Shown: positions 23,694-38,194 of the stretch, in pieces
How positions within the stretch are numbered: position 1 is the stretch's first letter
How the letters are laid out: every line of letters begins with the position of its first letter
From: Pseudeuparius sepicola
Taxonomy: Eukaryota > Arthropoda > Insecta > Coleoptera > Anthribidae
Direction of reading: 5' to 3'
DNA: 64,000 nt
NCBI GenBank assembly: GCA_963920635.1
Contig: OY987305.1
Span: 3,511,153-3,575,152, forward strand
The notes under the pieces: model-generated
Database searches by the model: none
Told to the model about the DNA's origin: nothing
Seen by the model: the letters and a program-made list of their open reading frames with translations, nothing else
Program-made: the position numbers and the translations under genes

Positions 23694-25025
23694 TTGCGAA
23701 CCTCGTCTTCACCCCTTTCCACCCCCAAGACCGAAAAACTTAAAAAAATCGGGAAAACGGCCGTTTTCACTTGCATGACTTTTATTTTCACGGAAATTAG
23801 TTTAAGGCCACCTATTCTAACTATCCACAAAGAATCAGAATTTGCGAACCTCGTCTTCACCCCTTTCCACCCCCAAGACCGAAAAACTTTAAAAAATCGG
23901 GAAAACCGCCGTTTTCACTTGCATGACTTTTCTTTTCACGGAAATTAGTTTAAGGCCACCTATTCTAACTATCCACAAAGAATCAGAATTTGCGAACCTC
24001 GTCTTCACCCCTTTCCACCCCCAAGACCGAAAAACTTAAAAAAATCGGGAAAACCGCCGTTTTCACTTGAATGACTATTCTTTTCACGGAAATTAGTTTA
24101 AGGCCACCTATTCTAACTATCCACAAAGAATCAGAATTTGCGAACCTCGTCTTCACCCCTTTCCACCCCCAAGACCGAAAAACCTAAAAAAATCGGGAAA
24201 ACGGCCGTTTTCACTTGCATGACTTTTATTTTCACGGAAATTAGTTTAAGGCCACCTATTCTAACTATCCACAAAGAATCAGAATTTGCGAACCTCGTCT
24301 TCACCCCTTTCCACCCCCAAGACCGAAAAACTTTAAAAAATCGGGAAAACCGCCGTTTTCACTTGCATGACTTTTCTTTTCAGGGAAATTAGTTTAAGGC
24401 CACCTATTCTAACTATCCACGAAGAATCAGAATTTGCGAACCTCGTCTTCACCCCTTTCCACCCCCAAGACCGAAAAACGTAAAAAAATCGGGAAAACGG
24501 CCGTTTTCACTTGCATGACTTTTATTTTCACGGAAATTAGTTTAAGGCCACCTATTCTAACTATCCACAAATAATCAGAATTTGCGAACCTCGTCTTCAC
24601 CCCTTTCCACCCCCAAGACCGAAAAACGTAAAAAAATCGGGGAAACCGCCGTTTTCACTTGCATGACTTTTCTTTTCAGGGAAATTAGTTTAAGGCCACC
24701 TATTCTAACTATCCACGAAGAATCAGAATTTGCGAACCTCGTCTTCACCCCTTTCCACCCCCAAGACCGAAAAACGTAAAAAAATCGGGGAAACCGCCGT
24801 TTTCACTTGCGTGACTTTTCTTTTCACGGAAATTAGTTTAAGGCCACCTATTCTAACTATCCACAAAGAATCAGAATTTGCGAACCTCGTCTTCACCCCT
24901 TTCCACCCCCAAGACCGAAAAACTTTAAAAAATCGGGAAAACCGCCGTTTTCACTTGCATGACTTTTCTTTTCACGGAAATTAGTTTAAGGCCACCTATT
25001 CTAACTATCCACAAAGAATCAGAAT
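23694..25025 (+). repeat. Nine-monomer local duplication, copy 1
   Basis: A 1332-bp (9 x 148) block whose markers recur 1332 bp downstream. The clearest is the rare ttgaatgactattc variant, whose a is at 24070 here and 25402 in the next copy. Just left of it a ten-monomer offset (1480) fits instead: 22658 pairs with 24138 and 23102 with 24582. One monomer was therefore gained or lost between the copies, between about 23398 and 24730. Confidence 0.75.
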
Positions 25026-26357
25026 TTGCGAACCTCGTCTTCACCCCTTTCCACCCCCAAGACCGAAAAACTTAAAAAAATCGGGAAAACGGCCGTTTTC
25101 ACTTGCATGACTTTTATTTTCACGGAAATTAGTTTAAGGCCACCTATTCTAACTATCCACAAAGAATCAGAATTTGCGAACCTCGTCTTCACCCCTTTCC
25201 ACCCCCAAGACCGAAAAACTTTAAAAAATCGGGAAAACCGCCGTTTTCACTTGCATGACTTTTCTTTTCACGGAAATTAGTTTAAGGCCACCTATTCTAA
25301 CTATCCACAAAGAATCAGAATTTGCGAACCTCGTCTTCACCCCTTTCCACCCCCAAGACCGAAAAACTTAAAAAAATCGGGAAAACCGCCGTTTTCACTT
25401 GAATGACTATTCTTTTCACGGAAATTAGTTTAAGGCCACCTATTCTAACTATCCACAAAGAATCAGAATTTGCGAACCTCGTCTTCACCCCTTTCCACCC
25501 CCAAGACCGAAAAACCTAAAAAAATCGGGAAAACGGCCGTTTTCACTTGCATGACTTTTATTTTCACGGAAATTAGTTTAAGGCCACCTATTCTAACTAT
25601 CCACAAAGAATCAGAATTTGCGAACCTCGTCTTCACCCCTTTCCACCCCCAAGACCGAAAAACTTTAAAAAATCGGGAAAACCGCCGTTTTCACTTGCAT
25701 GACTTTTCTTTTCAGGGAAATTAGTTTAAGGCCACCTATTCTAACTATCCACGAAGAATCAGAATTTGCGAACCTCGTCTTCACCCCTTTCCACCCCCAA
25801 GACCAAAAAACGTAAAAAAATCGGGAAAACGGCCGTTTTCACTTGCATGACTTTTATTTTCACGGAAATTAGTTTAAGGCCACCTATTCTAACTATCCAC
25901 AAATAATCAGAATTTGCGAACCTCGTCTTCACCCCTTTCCACCCCCAAGACCGAAAAACGTAAAAAAATCGGGGAAACCGCCGTTTTCACTTGCGTGACT
26001 TTTCTTTTCACGGAAATTAGTTTAAGGCCACCTATTCTAACTATCCACAAAGAATCAGAATTTGCGAACCTCGTCTTCACCCCTTTCCACCCCCAAGACC
26101 GAAAAACTTTAAAAAATCGGGAAAACCGCCGTTTTCACTTGCATGACTTTTCTTTTCACGGAAATTAGTTAAAGGCCACCTATTCTAACTATCCACAAAT
26201 AATCAGAATTTGCGAACCTCGTCTTCACCCCTTTCCACCCCCAAGACCGAAAAACGTAAAAAAATCGGGGAAACCGCCGTTTTCACTTGCGTGACTTTTC
26301 TTTTCACGGAAATTAGTTTAAGGCCACCTATTCTAACTATCCACAAAGAATCAGAAT
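25026..26357 (+). repeat. Nine-monomer local duplication, copy 2
   Basis: Second copy of the block above, at offset 1332 for its left part. Further right it carries gaccaaaaaa at 25805, a marker shared with 8195, 41638 and 48889, and joins sequence equivalent to 8304-9000 at offset 17610. The right half is therefore older context and not part of the local duplication itself, and the exact right edge is uncertain. Confidence 0.6.
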
Positions 26358-27096
26358 TTGCGAACCTCGTCTTCACCCCTTTCCACCCCCAAGACCGAAA
26401 AACGTAAAAAAATCGGGGAAACCGCCGTTTTCACTTGCATGACTTTTCTTTTCACGGAAATTAGTTTAAGGCCACCTATTCTAACTATCCACAAAGAATC
26501 AGAATTTGCGAATCTCGTCTTCACCCCTTTCCACCCCCAAGACCGAAAAACTTTAAAAAATCGGGAAAACCGCCGTTTTCACTTGCATGACTTTTCTTTT
26601 CACGGAAATAGTTTAAGGCCACCTATTCTAACTATCCACAAAGAATCAGAATTTGCGAACCTCGTCTTCACCCCTTTCCACCCCCAAGACCGAAAAACCT
26701 AAAAAAATCGGGAAAACGGCCGTTTTCACTTGCATGACTTTTATTTTCACGGAAATTAGTTTAAGGCCACCTATTCTAACTATCCACAAAGAATCAGAAT
26801 TTGCGAACCTCGTCTTCACCCCTTTCCACCCCCAAGACCGAAAAACTTTAAAAAATCGGGAAAACCGCCGTTTTCACTTGCATGACTTTTCTTTTCAGGG
26901 AAATTAGTTTAAGGCCACCTATTCTAACTATCCACGAAGAATCAGAATTTGCGAACCTCGTCTTCACCCCTTTCCACCCCCAAGACCGAAAAACGTAAAA
27001 AAATCGGGAAAACGGCCGTTTTCACTTGCATGACTTTTATTTTCACGGAAATTAGTTTAAGGCCACCTATTCTAACTATCCACAAATAATCAGAAT

Positions 27097-30000
27097 TTGC
27101 GAACCTCGTCTTCACCCCTTTCCACCCCCAAGACCGAAAAACGTAAAAAAATCGGGGAAACCGCCGTTTTCACTTGCATGACTTTTCTTTTCACGGAAAT
27201 TAGTTTAAGGCCACCTATTCTAACTATCCACGAAGAATCAGAATTTGCGAACCTCGTCTTCACCCCTTTCCACCCTCAAGACCGAAAAACGTAAAAAAAT
27301 CGGGGAAACCGCCGTTTTCACTTGCATGACTTTTCTTTTCACGGAAATTAGTTTAAGGCCACCTATTCTAACTATCCACAAATAATCAGAATTTGCGAAC
27401 CTCGTCTTCACCCCTTTCCACCCCCAAGACCGAAAAACGTAAAAAAATCGGGGAAACCGCCGTTTTCACTTGCATGACTTTTCTTTTCACGGAAATTAGT
27501 TTAAGGCCACCTATTCTAACTATCCACGAAGAATCAGAATTTGCGAACCTCGTCTTCACCCCTTTCCACCCCCAAGACCGAAAAACGTAAAAAAATCGGG
27601 GAAACCGCCGTTTTCACTTGCATGACTTTTCTTTTCACGGAAATTAGTTTAAGGCCACCTATTCTAACTATCCACGAAGAATCAGAATTTGCGAACCTCG
27701 TCTTCACCCCTTTCCACCCCCAAGACCGAAAAACGTAAAAAAATCGGGGAAACCGCCGTTTTCACTTGCATGACTTTTCTTTTCACGGAAATTAGTTTAA
27801 GGCCACCTATTCTAACTATCCACAAAGAATCAGAATTTGCGAACCTCGTCTTCACCCCTTTCCACCCCCAAGACCGAAAAACCTAAAAAAATCGGGAAAA
27901 CGGCCGTTTTCACTTGCATGACTTTTATTTTCACGGAAATTAGTTTAAGGCCACCTATTGTAACTATCCACAAAGAATCAGAATTTGCGAACCTCGTCTT
28001 CACCCCTTTCCACCCCCAAGACCGAAAAACTTTAAAAAATCGGGAAAACCGCCGTTTTCACTTGCATGACTTTTCTTTTCACGGAAATTAGTTTAAGGCC
28101 ACCTATTCTAACTATCCACAAAGAATCAGAATTTGCGAACCTCGTCTTCACCCCTTTCCACCCCCAAGACCGAAAAACTTAAAAAAATCGGGAAAACCGC
28201 CGTTTTCACTTGCATGACTTTTCTTTTCACGGAAATTAGTTTAAGGCCACCTATTCTAACTATCCACAAAGAATCAGAATTTGCGAACCTCGTCTTCACC
28301 CCTTTCCACCCCCAAGACCGAAAAACGTAAAAAAATCGGGGAAACCGCCGTTTTCACTTGCATGACTTTTCTTTTCACGGAAATTAGTTTAAGGCCACCT
28401 ATTCTAACTATCCACGAAGAATCAGAATTTGCGAACCTGGTCTTCACCCCTTTCCACCTTCAAGACCGAAAAACGTAAAAAAATCGGGAAAACCGCCGTT
28501 TTCACTTGCATGACTTTTCTTTTCACGGAAATTAGTTTAAGGCCACCTATTCTAACTATCCACGAAGAATCAGAATTTGCGAACCTCGTCTTCACCCCTT
28601 TCCACCCCCAAGACCGAAAAATGTAAAAAAATCGGAGAAACCGCCGTTTTCACTTGCATGACTTTTCTTTTCACGGAAATTAGTTTAAGGCCACCTATTC
28701 TAACTATCCACGAAGAATCAGAATTTGCGAACCTCGTCTTCACCCCTTTCCACCCTCAAGACCGAAAAACGTAAAAAAATCGGGGAAACCGCCGTTTTCA
28801 CTTGCATGACTTTTCTTTTCACGGAAATTAGTTTAAGGCCACCTATTCTAACTAGCCACAAATAATCAGAATTTGCGAACCTCGTCTTCACCCCTTTCCA
28901 CCCCCAAGACCGAAAAACGTAAAAAAATCGGGGAAACCGCCGTTTTCACTTGCATGACTTTTCTTTTCACGGAAATTAGTTTAAGGCCACCTATTCTAAC
29001 TATCCACAAAGAATCAGAATTTGCGAACCTCGTCTTCACCCCTTTCCACCCCCAAGACCGAAAAACTTTAAAAAATCGGGAAAACCGCCGTTTTCACTTG
29101 CATGACTTTTCTTTTCACGGAAATTAGTTTAAGGCCACCTATTCTAACTATCCACAAAGAATCAGAATTTGCGAACCTCGTCTTCACCCCTTTCCACCCC
29201 CAAGACCGAAAAACCGAAAAAAATCGGGAAAACGGCCGTTTTCACTTGCATGACTTTTATTTTCACGGAAATTAGTTTAAGGCCACCTATTCTAACTATC
29301 CACAAAGAATCAGAATTTGCGAACCTCGTCTTCACCCCTTTCCACCCCCAAGACCGAAAAACTTTAAAAAATCGGGAAAACCGCCGTTTTCACTTGCATG
29401 ACTTTTCTTTTCACGGAAATTAGTTTAAGGCCACCTATTCTAACTATCCACAAAGAATCAGAATTTGCGAACCTCGTCTTCACCCCTTTCCACCCCCAAG
29501 ACCGAAAAACTTTAAAAAATCGGGAAAACCGCCGTTTTCACTTGCATGACTTTTCTTTTCACGGAAATTAGTTTAAGGCCACCTATTCTAACTATCCACA
29601 AAGAATCAGAATTTGCGAACCTCGTCTTCACCCCTTTCCACCCCCAAGACCGAAAAACCTAAAAAAATCGGGAAAACGGCCGTTTTCACTTGCATGACTT
29701 TTATTTTCACGGAAATTAGTTTAAGGCCACCTATTCTAACTATCCACAAAGAATCAGAATTTGCGAACCTCGTCTTCACCCCTTTCCACCCCCAAGACCG
29801 AAAAACTTAAAAAAATCGGGAAAACCGCCGTTTTCACTTGCATGACTTTTCTTTTCACGGAAATTAGTTTAAGGCCACCTATTCTAACTATCCACGAAGA
29901 ATCAGAATTTGCGAACCTCGTCTTCACCCCTTTCCACCCCCAAGACCGAAAAATGTAAAAAAATCGGGGAAACCGCCGTTTTCACTTGCATGACTTTTCT

Positions 30001-32571
30001 TTTCACGGAAATTAGTTTAAGGCCACCTATTCTAACTATCCACGAAGAATCAGAATTTGCGAACCTCGTCTTCACCCCTTTCCACCCTCAAGACCGAAAA
30101 ACGTAAAAAAATCGGGGAAACCGCCGTTTTCACTTGCATGACTTTTCTTTTCACGGAAATTAGTTTAAGGCCACCTATTCTAACTATCCACAAATAATCA
30201 GAATTTGCGAACCTCGTCTTCACCCCTTTCCACCCCCAAGACCGAAAAACGTAAAAAAATCGGGGAAACCGCCGTTTTCACTTGCATGACTTTTCTTTTC
30301 ACGGAAATTAGTTTAAGGCCACCTATTCTAACTATCCACGAAGAATCAGAATTTGCGAACCTCGTCTTCACCCCTTTCCACCCTCAAGACCGAAAAACGT
30401 AAAAAAATCGGGAAAACCGCCGTTTTCACTTGCATGACTTTTCTTTTCACGGAAATTAGTTTAAGGCCACCTATTCTAACTATCCACGAAGAATCAGAAT
30501 TTGCGAACCTCGTCTTCACCCCTTTCCACCCCCAAGACCGAAAAACCTAAAAAAATCGGGGAAACCGCCGTTTTCACTTGCATGACTTTTCTTTTCACGG
30601 AAATTAGTTTAAGGCCACCTATTCTAACTATCCACGAAGAATCAGAATTTGCGAACCTCGTCTTCACCCCTTTCCACCCTCAAGACCGAAAAATGTAAAA
30701 AAATCGGGGAAACCGCCGTTTTCACTTGCATGACTTTTCTTTTCACGGAAATTAGTTTAAGGCCACCTATTCTAACTATCCACGAAGAATCAGAATTTGC
30801 GAACCTCGTCTTCACCCCTTTCCACCCTCAAGACCGAAAAACGTAAAAAAATCGGGGAAACCGCCGTTTTCACTTGCATGACTTTTCTTTTCACGGAAAT
30901 TAGTTTAAGGCCACCTATTCTAACTAGCCACAAATAATCAGAATTTGCGAACCTCGTCTTCACCCCTTTCCACCCCCAAGACCGAAAAACGTAAAAAAAT
31001 CGGGGAAACCGCCGTTTTCACTTGCATGACTTTTCTTTTCACGGAAATTAGTTTAAGGCCACCTATTCTAACTATCCACAAAGAATCAGAATTTGCGAAC
31101 CTCGTCTTCACCCCTTTCCACCCCCAAGACCGAAAAACTTTAAAAAATCGGGAAAACCGCCGTTTTCACTTGCATGACTTTTCTTTTCACGGAAATAGTT
31201 TAAGGCCACCTATTCTAACTATCCACAAAGAATCAGAATTTGCGAACCTCGTCTTCACCCCTTTCCACCCCCAAGACCGAAAAACCTAAAAAAATCGGGA
31301 AAACGGCCGTTTTCACTTGCATGACTTTTATTTTCACGGAAATTAGTTTAAGGCCACCTATTCTAACTATCCACAAAGAATCAGAATTTGCGAACCTCGT
31401 CTTCACCCCTTTCCACCCCCAAGACCGAAAAACTTTAAAAAATCGGGAAAACCGCCGTTTTCACTTGCATGACTTTTCTTTTCAGGGAAATTAGTTTAAG
31501 GCCACCTATTCTAACTATCCACGAAGAATCAGAATTTGCGAACCTCGTCTTCACCCCTTTCCACCCTCAAGACCGAAAAACCTAAAAAAATCGGGAAAAC
31601 GGCCGTTTTCACTTGCATGATTTTTATTTTCACGGAAATTAGTTTAAGGCCACCTATTCTAACTATCCACAAAGAATCAGAATTTGCGAACCTCGTCTTC
31701 ACCCCTTTCCACCCCCAAGACCGAAAAACTTTAAAAAATCGGGAAAACCGCCGTTTTCACTTGCATGACTTTTCTTTTCAGGGAAATTAGTTTAAGGCCA
31801 CCTATTCTAACTATCCACGAAGAATCAGAATTTGCGAACCTCGTCTTCACCCCTTTCCACCCCCAAGACCGAAAAACGTAAAAAAATCGGGGAAACCGCC
31901 GTTTTCACTTGCATGACTTTTCTTTTCACGGAAATTAGTTTAAGGCCACCTATTCTAACTATCCACAAAGAATCAGAATTTGCGAACCTCGTCTTCACCC
32001 CTTTCCACCCCCAAGACCGAAAAACTTTAAAAAATCGGGAAAACCGCCGTTTTCACTTGCATGACTTTTCTTTTCACGGAAATTAGTTTAAGGCCACCTA
32101 TTCTAACTATCCACAAATAATCAGAATTTGCGAACCTCGTCTTCACCCCTTTCCACCCCCAAGACCGAAAAACGTAAAAAAATCGGGAAAACCGCCGTTT
32201 TCACTTGCATGACTTTTCTTTTCACGGAAATTAGTTTAAGGCCACCTATTCTAACTATCCACAAAGAATCAGAATTTGCGAACCTCGTCTTCACCCCTTT
32301 CCACCCCCAAGACCGAAAAACTTTAAAAAATCGGGAAAACCGCCGTTTTCACTTGCATGACTTTTCTTTTCACGGAAATTAGTTTAAGGCCACCTATTCT
32401 AACTATCCACAAAGAATCAGAATTTGCGAACCTCGTCTTCACCCCTTTCCACCCCCAAGACCGAAAAACTTAAAAAAATCGGGAAAACGGCCGTTTTCAC
32501 TTGCATGACTTTTATTTTCACGGAAATTAGTTTAAGGCCACCTATTCTAACTATCCACAAAGAATCAGAAT
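27097..32571 (+). repeat. 37-monomer block, copy 1 (5475 bp)
   Basis: Markers recur at an offset of 5475 (37 x 148 minus 1): ctattgtaac at 27960/33435, ctggtc at 28439/33914, and the cggagaaacc variant at 28636/34111. The missing base is the one-base deletion in the 147-bp monomer near 31192. Relative to copy 2 it lacks one monomer near 31816, where a hybrid combines a cacgaag start with an acgt-gggg body. The left edge is placed at about 27090 because 27081 starts cacaaat while its partner 32556 starts cacaaag. Confidence 0.82.
28429..31500 (+). repeat. Partial 26-mer unit inside 37-monomer block, copy 1
   Basis: Matches 10375-13446 at an offset of 18054 (ctggtc 28439, accgaaaa monomer, 147-bp monomer near 31192). 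It lacks the derived markers shared by copies 0, 1 and 2: position 49 is C and not T in the 28857 monomer, and the acgcaaatt change is absent near 30600. It then departs at about 31510, where the unit would continue to the gaagcag monomer. It is thus an older, right-truncated relative of the unit. Confidence 0.75.
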
Positions 32572-35500
32572 TTGCGAACCTCGTCTTCACCCCTTTCCAC
32601 CCCCAAGACCGAAAAACGTAAAAAAATCGGGGAAACCGCCGTTTTCACTTGCATGACTTTTCTTTTCACGGAAATTAGTTTAAGGCCACCTATTCTAACT
32701 ATCCACGAAGAATCAGAATTTGCGAACCTCGTCTTCACCCCTTTCCACCCTCAAGACCGAAAAACGTAAAAAAATCGGGGAAACCGCCGTTTTCACTTGC
32801 ATGACTTTTCTTTTCACGGAAATTAGTTTAAGGCCACCTATTCTAACTATCCACAAATAATCAGAATTTGCGAACCTCGTCTTCACCCCTTTCCACCCCC
32901 AAGACCGAAAAACGTAAAAAAATCGGGGAAACCGCCGTTTTCACTTGCATGACTTTTCTTTTCACGGAAATTAGTTTAAGGCCACCTATTCTAACTATCC
33001 ACGAAGAATCAGAATTTGCGAACCTCGTCTTCACCCCTTTCCACCCCCAAGACCGAAAAACGTAAAAAAATCGGGGAAACCGCCGTTTTCACTTGCATGA
33101 CTTTTCTTTTCACGGAAATTAGTTTAAGGCCACCTATTCTAACTATCCACGAAGAATCAGAATTTGCGAACCTCGTCTTCACCCCTTTCCACCCCCAAGA
33201 CCGAAAAACGTAAAAAAATCGGGGAAACCGCCGTTTTCACTTGCATGACTTTTCTTTTCACGGAAATTAGTTTAAGGCCACCTATTCTAACTATCCACAA
33301 AGAATCAGAATTTGCGAACCTCGTCTTCACCCCTTTCCACCCCCAAGACCGAAAAACCTAAAAAAATCGGGAAAACGGCCGTTTTCACTTGCATGACTTT
33401 TATTTTCACGGAAATTAGTTTAAGGCCACCTATTGTAACTATCCACAAAGAATCAGAATTTGCGAACCTCGTCTTCACCCCTTTCCACCCCCAAGACCGA
33501 AAAACTTTAAAAAATCGGGAAAACCGCCGTTTTCACTTGCATGACTTTTCTTTTCACGGAAATTAGTTTAAGGCCACCTATTCTAACTATCCACAAAGAA
33601 TCAGAATTTGCGAACCTCGTCTTCACCCCTTTCCACCCCCAAGACCGAAAAACTTAAAAAAATCGGGAAAACCGCCGTTTTCACTTGCATGACTTTTCTT
33701 TTCACGGAAATTAGTTTAAGGCCACCTATTCTAACTATCCACAAAGAATCAGAATTTGCGAACCTCGTCTTCACCCCTTTCCACCCCCAAGACCGAAAAA
33801 CGTAAAAAAATCGGGGAAACCGCCGTTTTCACTTGCATGACTTTTCTTTTCACGGAAATTAGTTTAAGGCCACCTATTCTAACTATCCACGAAGAATCAG
33901 AATTTGCGAACCTGGTCTTCACCCCTTTCCACCTTCAAGACCGAAAAACGTAAAAAAATCGGGAAAACCGCCGTTTTCACTTGCATGACTTTTCTTTTCA
34001 CGGAAATTAGTTTAAGGCCACCTATTCTAACTATCCACGAAGAATCAGAATTTGCGAACCTCGTCTTCACCCCTTTCCACCCCCAAGACCGAAAAATGTA
34101 AAAAAATCGGAGAAACCGCCGTTTTCACTTGCATGACTTTTCTTTTCACGGAAATTAGTTTAAGGCCACCTATTCTAACTATCCACGAAGAATCAGAATT
34201 TGCGAACCTCGTCTTCACCCCTTTCCACCCTCAAGACCGAAAAACGTAAAAAAATCGGGGAAACCGCCGTTTTCACTTGCATGACTTTTCTTTTCACGGA
34301 AATTAGTTTAAGGCCACCTATTCTAACTAGCCACAAATAATCAGAATTTGCGAACCTCGTCTTCACCCCTTTCCACCCCCAAGACCGAAAAACGTAAAAA
34401 AATCGGGGAAACCGCCGTTTTCACTTGCATGACTTTTCTTTTCACGGAAATTAGTTTAAGGCCACCTATTCTAACTATCCACAAAGAATCAGAATTTGCG
34501 AACCTCGTCTTCACCCCTTTCCACCCCCAAGACCGAAAAACTTTAAAAAATCGGGAAAACCGCCGTTTTCACTTGCATGACTTTTCTTTTCACGGAAATT
34601 AGTTTAAGGCCACCTATTCTAACTATCCACAAAGAATCAGAATTTGCGAACCTCGTCTTCACCCCTTTCCACCCCCAAGACCGAAAAACCGAAAAAAATC
34701 GGGAAAACGGCCGTTTTCACTTGCATGACTTTTATTTTCACGGAAATTAGTTTAAGGCCACCTATTCTAACTATCCACAAAGAATCAGAATTTGCGAACC
34801 TCGTCTTCACCCCTTTCCACCCCCAAGACCGAAAAACTTTAAAAAATCGGGAAAACCGCCGTTTTCACTTGCATGACTTTTCTTTTCACGGAAATTAGTT
34901 TAAGGCCACCTATTCTAACTATCCACAAAGAATCAGAATTTGCGAACCTCGTCTTCACCCCTTTCCACCCCCAAGACCGAAAAACTTTAAAAAATCGGGA
35001 AAACCGCCGTTTTCACTTGCATGACTTTTCTTTTCACGGAAATTAGTTTAAGGCCACCTATTCTAACTATCCACAAAGAATCAGAATTTGCGAACCTCGT
35101 CTTCACCCCTTTCCACCCCCAAGACCGAAAAACCTAAAAAAATCGGGAAAACGGCCGTTTTCACTTGCATGACTTTTATTTTCACGGAAATTAGTTTAAG
35201 GCCACCTATTCTAACTATCCACAAAGAATCAGAATTTGCGAACCTCGTCTTCACCCCTTTCCACCCCCAAGACCGAAAAACTTAAAAAAATCGGGAAAAC
35301 CGCCGTTTTCACTTGCATGACTTTTCTTTTCACGGAAATTAGTTTAAGGCCACCTATTCTAACTATCCACGAAGAATCAGAATTTGCGAACCTCGTCTTC
35401 ACCCCTTTCCACCCCCAAGACCGAAAAATGTAAAAAAATCGGGGAAACCGCCGTTTTCACTTGCATGACTTTTCTTTTCACGGAAATTAGTTTAAGGCCA

Positions 35501-38194
35501 CCTATTCTAACTATCCACGAAGAATCAGAATTTGCGAACCTCGTCTTCACCCCTTTCCACCCTCAAGACCGAAAAACGTAAAAAAATCGGGGAAACCGCC
35601 GTTTTCACTTGCATGACTTTTCTTTTCACGGAAATTAGTTTAAGGCCACCTATTCTAACTATCCACAAATAATCAGAATTTGCGAACCTCGTCTTCACCC
35701 CTTTCCACCCCCAAGACCGAAAAACGTAAAAAAATCGGGGAAACCGCCGTTTTCACTTGCATGACTTTTCTTTTCACGGAAATTAGTTTAAGGCCACCTA
35801 TTCTAACTATCCACGAAGAATCAGAATTTGCGAACCTCGTCTTCACCCCTTTCCACCCTCAAGACCGAAAAACGTAAAAAAATCGGGAAAACCGCCGTTT
35901 TCACTTGCATGACTTTTCTTTTCACGGAAATTAGTTTAAGGCCACCTATTCTAACTATCCACGAAGAATCAGAATTTGCGAACCTCGTCTTCACCCCTTT
36001 CCACCCCCAAGACCGAAAAACCTAAAAAAATCGGGGAAACCGCCGTTTTCACTTGCATGACTTTTCTTTTCACGGAAATTAGTTTAAGGCCACCTATTCT
36101 AACTATCCACGAAGAATCAGAATTTGCGAACCTCGTCTTCACCCCTTTCCACCCTCAAGACCGAAAAATGTAAAAAAATCGGGGAAACCGCCGTTTTCAC
36201 TTGCATGACTTTTCTTTTCACGGAAATTAGTTTAAGGCCACCTATTCTAACTATCCACGAAGAATCAGAATTTGCGAACCTCGTCTTCACCCCTTTCCAC
36301 CCTCAAGACCGAAAAACGTAAAAAAATCGGGGAAACCGCCGTTTTCACTTGCATGACTTTTCTTTTCACGGAAATTAGTTTAAGGCCACCTATTCTAACT
36401 AGCCACAAATAATCAGAATTTGCGAACCTCGTCTTCACCCCTTTCCACCCCCAAGACCGAAAAACGTAAAAAAATCGGGGAAACCGCCGTTTTCACTTGC
36501 ATGACTTTTCTTTTCACGGAAATTAGTTTAAGGCCACCTATTCTAACTATCCACAAAGAATCAGAATTTGCGAACCTCGTCTTCACCCCTTTCCACCCCC
36601 AAGACCGAAAAACTTTAAAAAATCGGGAAAACCGCCGTTTTCACTTGCATGACTTTTCTTTTCACGGAAATAGTTTAAGGCCACCTATTCTAACTATCCA
36701 CAAAGAATCAGAATTTGCGAACCTCGTCTTCACCCCTTTCCACCCCCAAGACCGAAAAACCTAAAAAAATCGGGAAAACGGCCGTTTTCACTTGCATGAC
36801 TTTTATTTTCACGGAAATTAGTTTAAGGCCACCTATTCTAACTATCCACAAAGAATCAGAATTTGCGAACCTCGTCTTCACCCCTTTCCACCCCCAAGAC
36901 CGAAAAACTTTAAAAAATCGGGAAAACCGCCGTTTTCACTTGCATGACTTTTCTTTTCAGGGAAATTAGTTTAAGGCCACCTATTCTAACTATCCACGAA
37001 GAATCAGAATTTGCGAACCTCGTCTTCACCCCTTTCCACCCTCAAGACCGAAAAACCTAAAAAAATCGGGAAAACGGCCGTTTTCACTTGCATGATTTTT
37101 ATTTTCACGGAAATTAGTTTAAGGCCACCTATTCTAACTATCCACAAAGAATCAGAATTTGCGAACCTCGTCTTCACCCCTTTCCACCCCCAAGACCGAA
37201 AAACTTTAAAAAATCGGGAAAACCGCCGTTTTCACTTGCATGACTTTTCTTTTCAGGGAAATTAGTTTAAGGCCACCTATTCTAACTATCCACGAAGAAT
37301 CAGAATTTGCGAACCTCGTCTTCACCCCTTTCCACCCCCAAGACCGAAAAACGTAAAAAAATCGGGAAAACGGCCGTTTTCACTTGCATGACTTTTATTT
37401 TCACGGAAATTAGTTTAAGGCCACCTATTCTAACTATCCACAAATAATCAGAATTTGCGAACCTCGTCTTCACCCCTTTCCACCCCCAAGACCGAAAAAC
37501 GTAAAAAAATCGGGGAAACCGCCGTTTTCACTTGCATGACTTTTCTTTTCACGGAAATTAGTTTAAGGCCACCTATTCTAACTATCCACAAAGAATCAGA
37601 ATTTGCGAACCTCGTCTTCACCCCTTTCCACCCCCAAGACCGAAAAACTTTAAAAAATCGGGAAAACCGCCGTTTTCACTTGCATGACTTTTCTTTTCAC
37701 GGAAATTAGTTTAAGGCCACCTATTCTAACTATCCACAAATAATCAGAATTTGCGAACCTCGTCTTCACCCCTTTCCACCCCCAAGACCGAAAAACGTAA
37801 AAAAATCGGGAAAACCGCCGTTTTCACTTGCATGACTTTTCTTTTCACGGAAATTAGTTTAAGGCCACCTATTCTAACTATCCACAAAGAATCAGAATTT
37901 GCGAACCTCGTCTTCACCCCTTTCCACCCCCAAGACCGAAAAACTTTAAAAAATCGGGAAAACCGCCGTTTTCACTTGCATGACTTTTCTTTTCACGGAA
38001 ATTAGTTTAAGGCCACCTATTCTAACTATCCACAAAGAATCAGAATTTGCGAACCTCGTCTTCACCCCTTTCCACCCCCAAGACCGAAAAACTTAAAAAA
38101 ATCGGGAAAACGGCCGTTTTCACTTGCATGACTTTTATTTTCACGGAAATTAGTTTAAGGCCACCTATTCTAACTATCCACAAAGAATCAGAAT
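32572..38194 (+). repeat. 37-monomer block, copy 2 (38 monomers, 5623 bp)
   Basis: Second copy, matching the first at offset 5475 up to about 37290 and at 5623 afterwards, because it retains the monomer at 37291-37438 that copy 1 lost. The cggagaaacc marker at 34111 and ctattgtaac at 33435 tie it specifically to copy 1. Its right end runs into, and overlaps, the start of the next large duplication near 37190, so the two events are nested. Confidence 0.8.
33904..36980 (+). repeat. Partial 26-mer unit inside 37-monomer block, copy 2
   Basis: Duplicate of the preceding partial unit at offset 5475. It has ctggtc at 33914, the accgaaaa monomer at 34628, and the 147-bp monomer near 36668. It again lacks the acgcaaatt and position-49 T changes, confirming that these arose in the lineage of copies 0-2 only. 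Confidence 0.75.
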
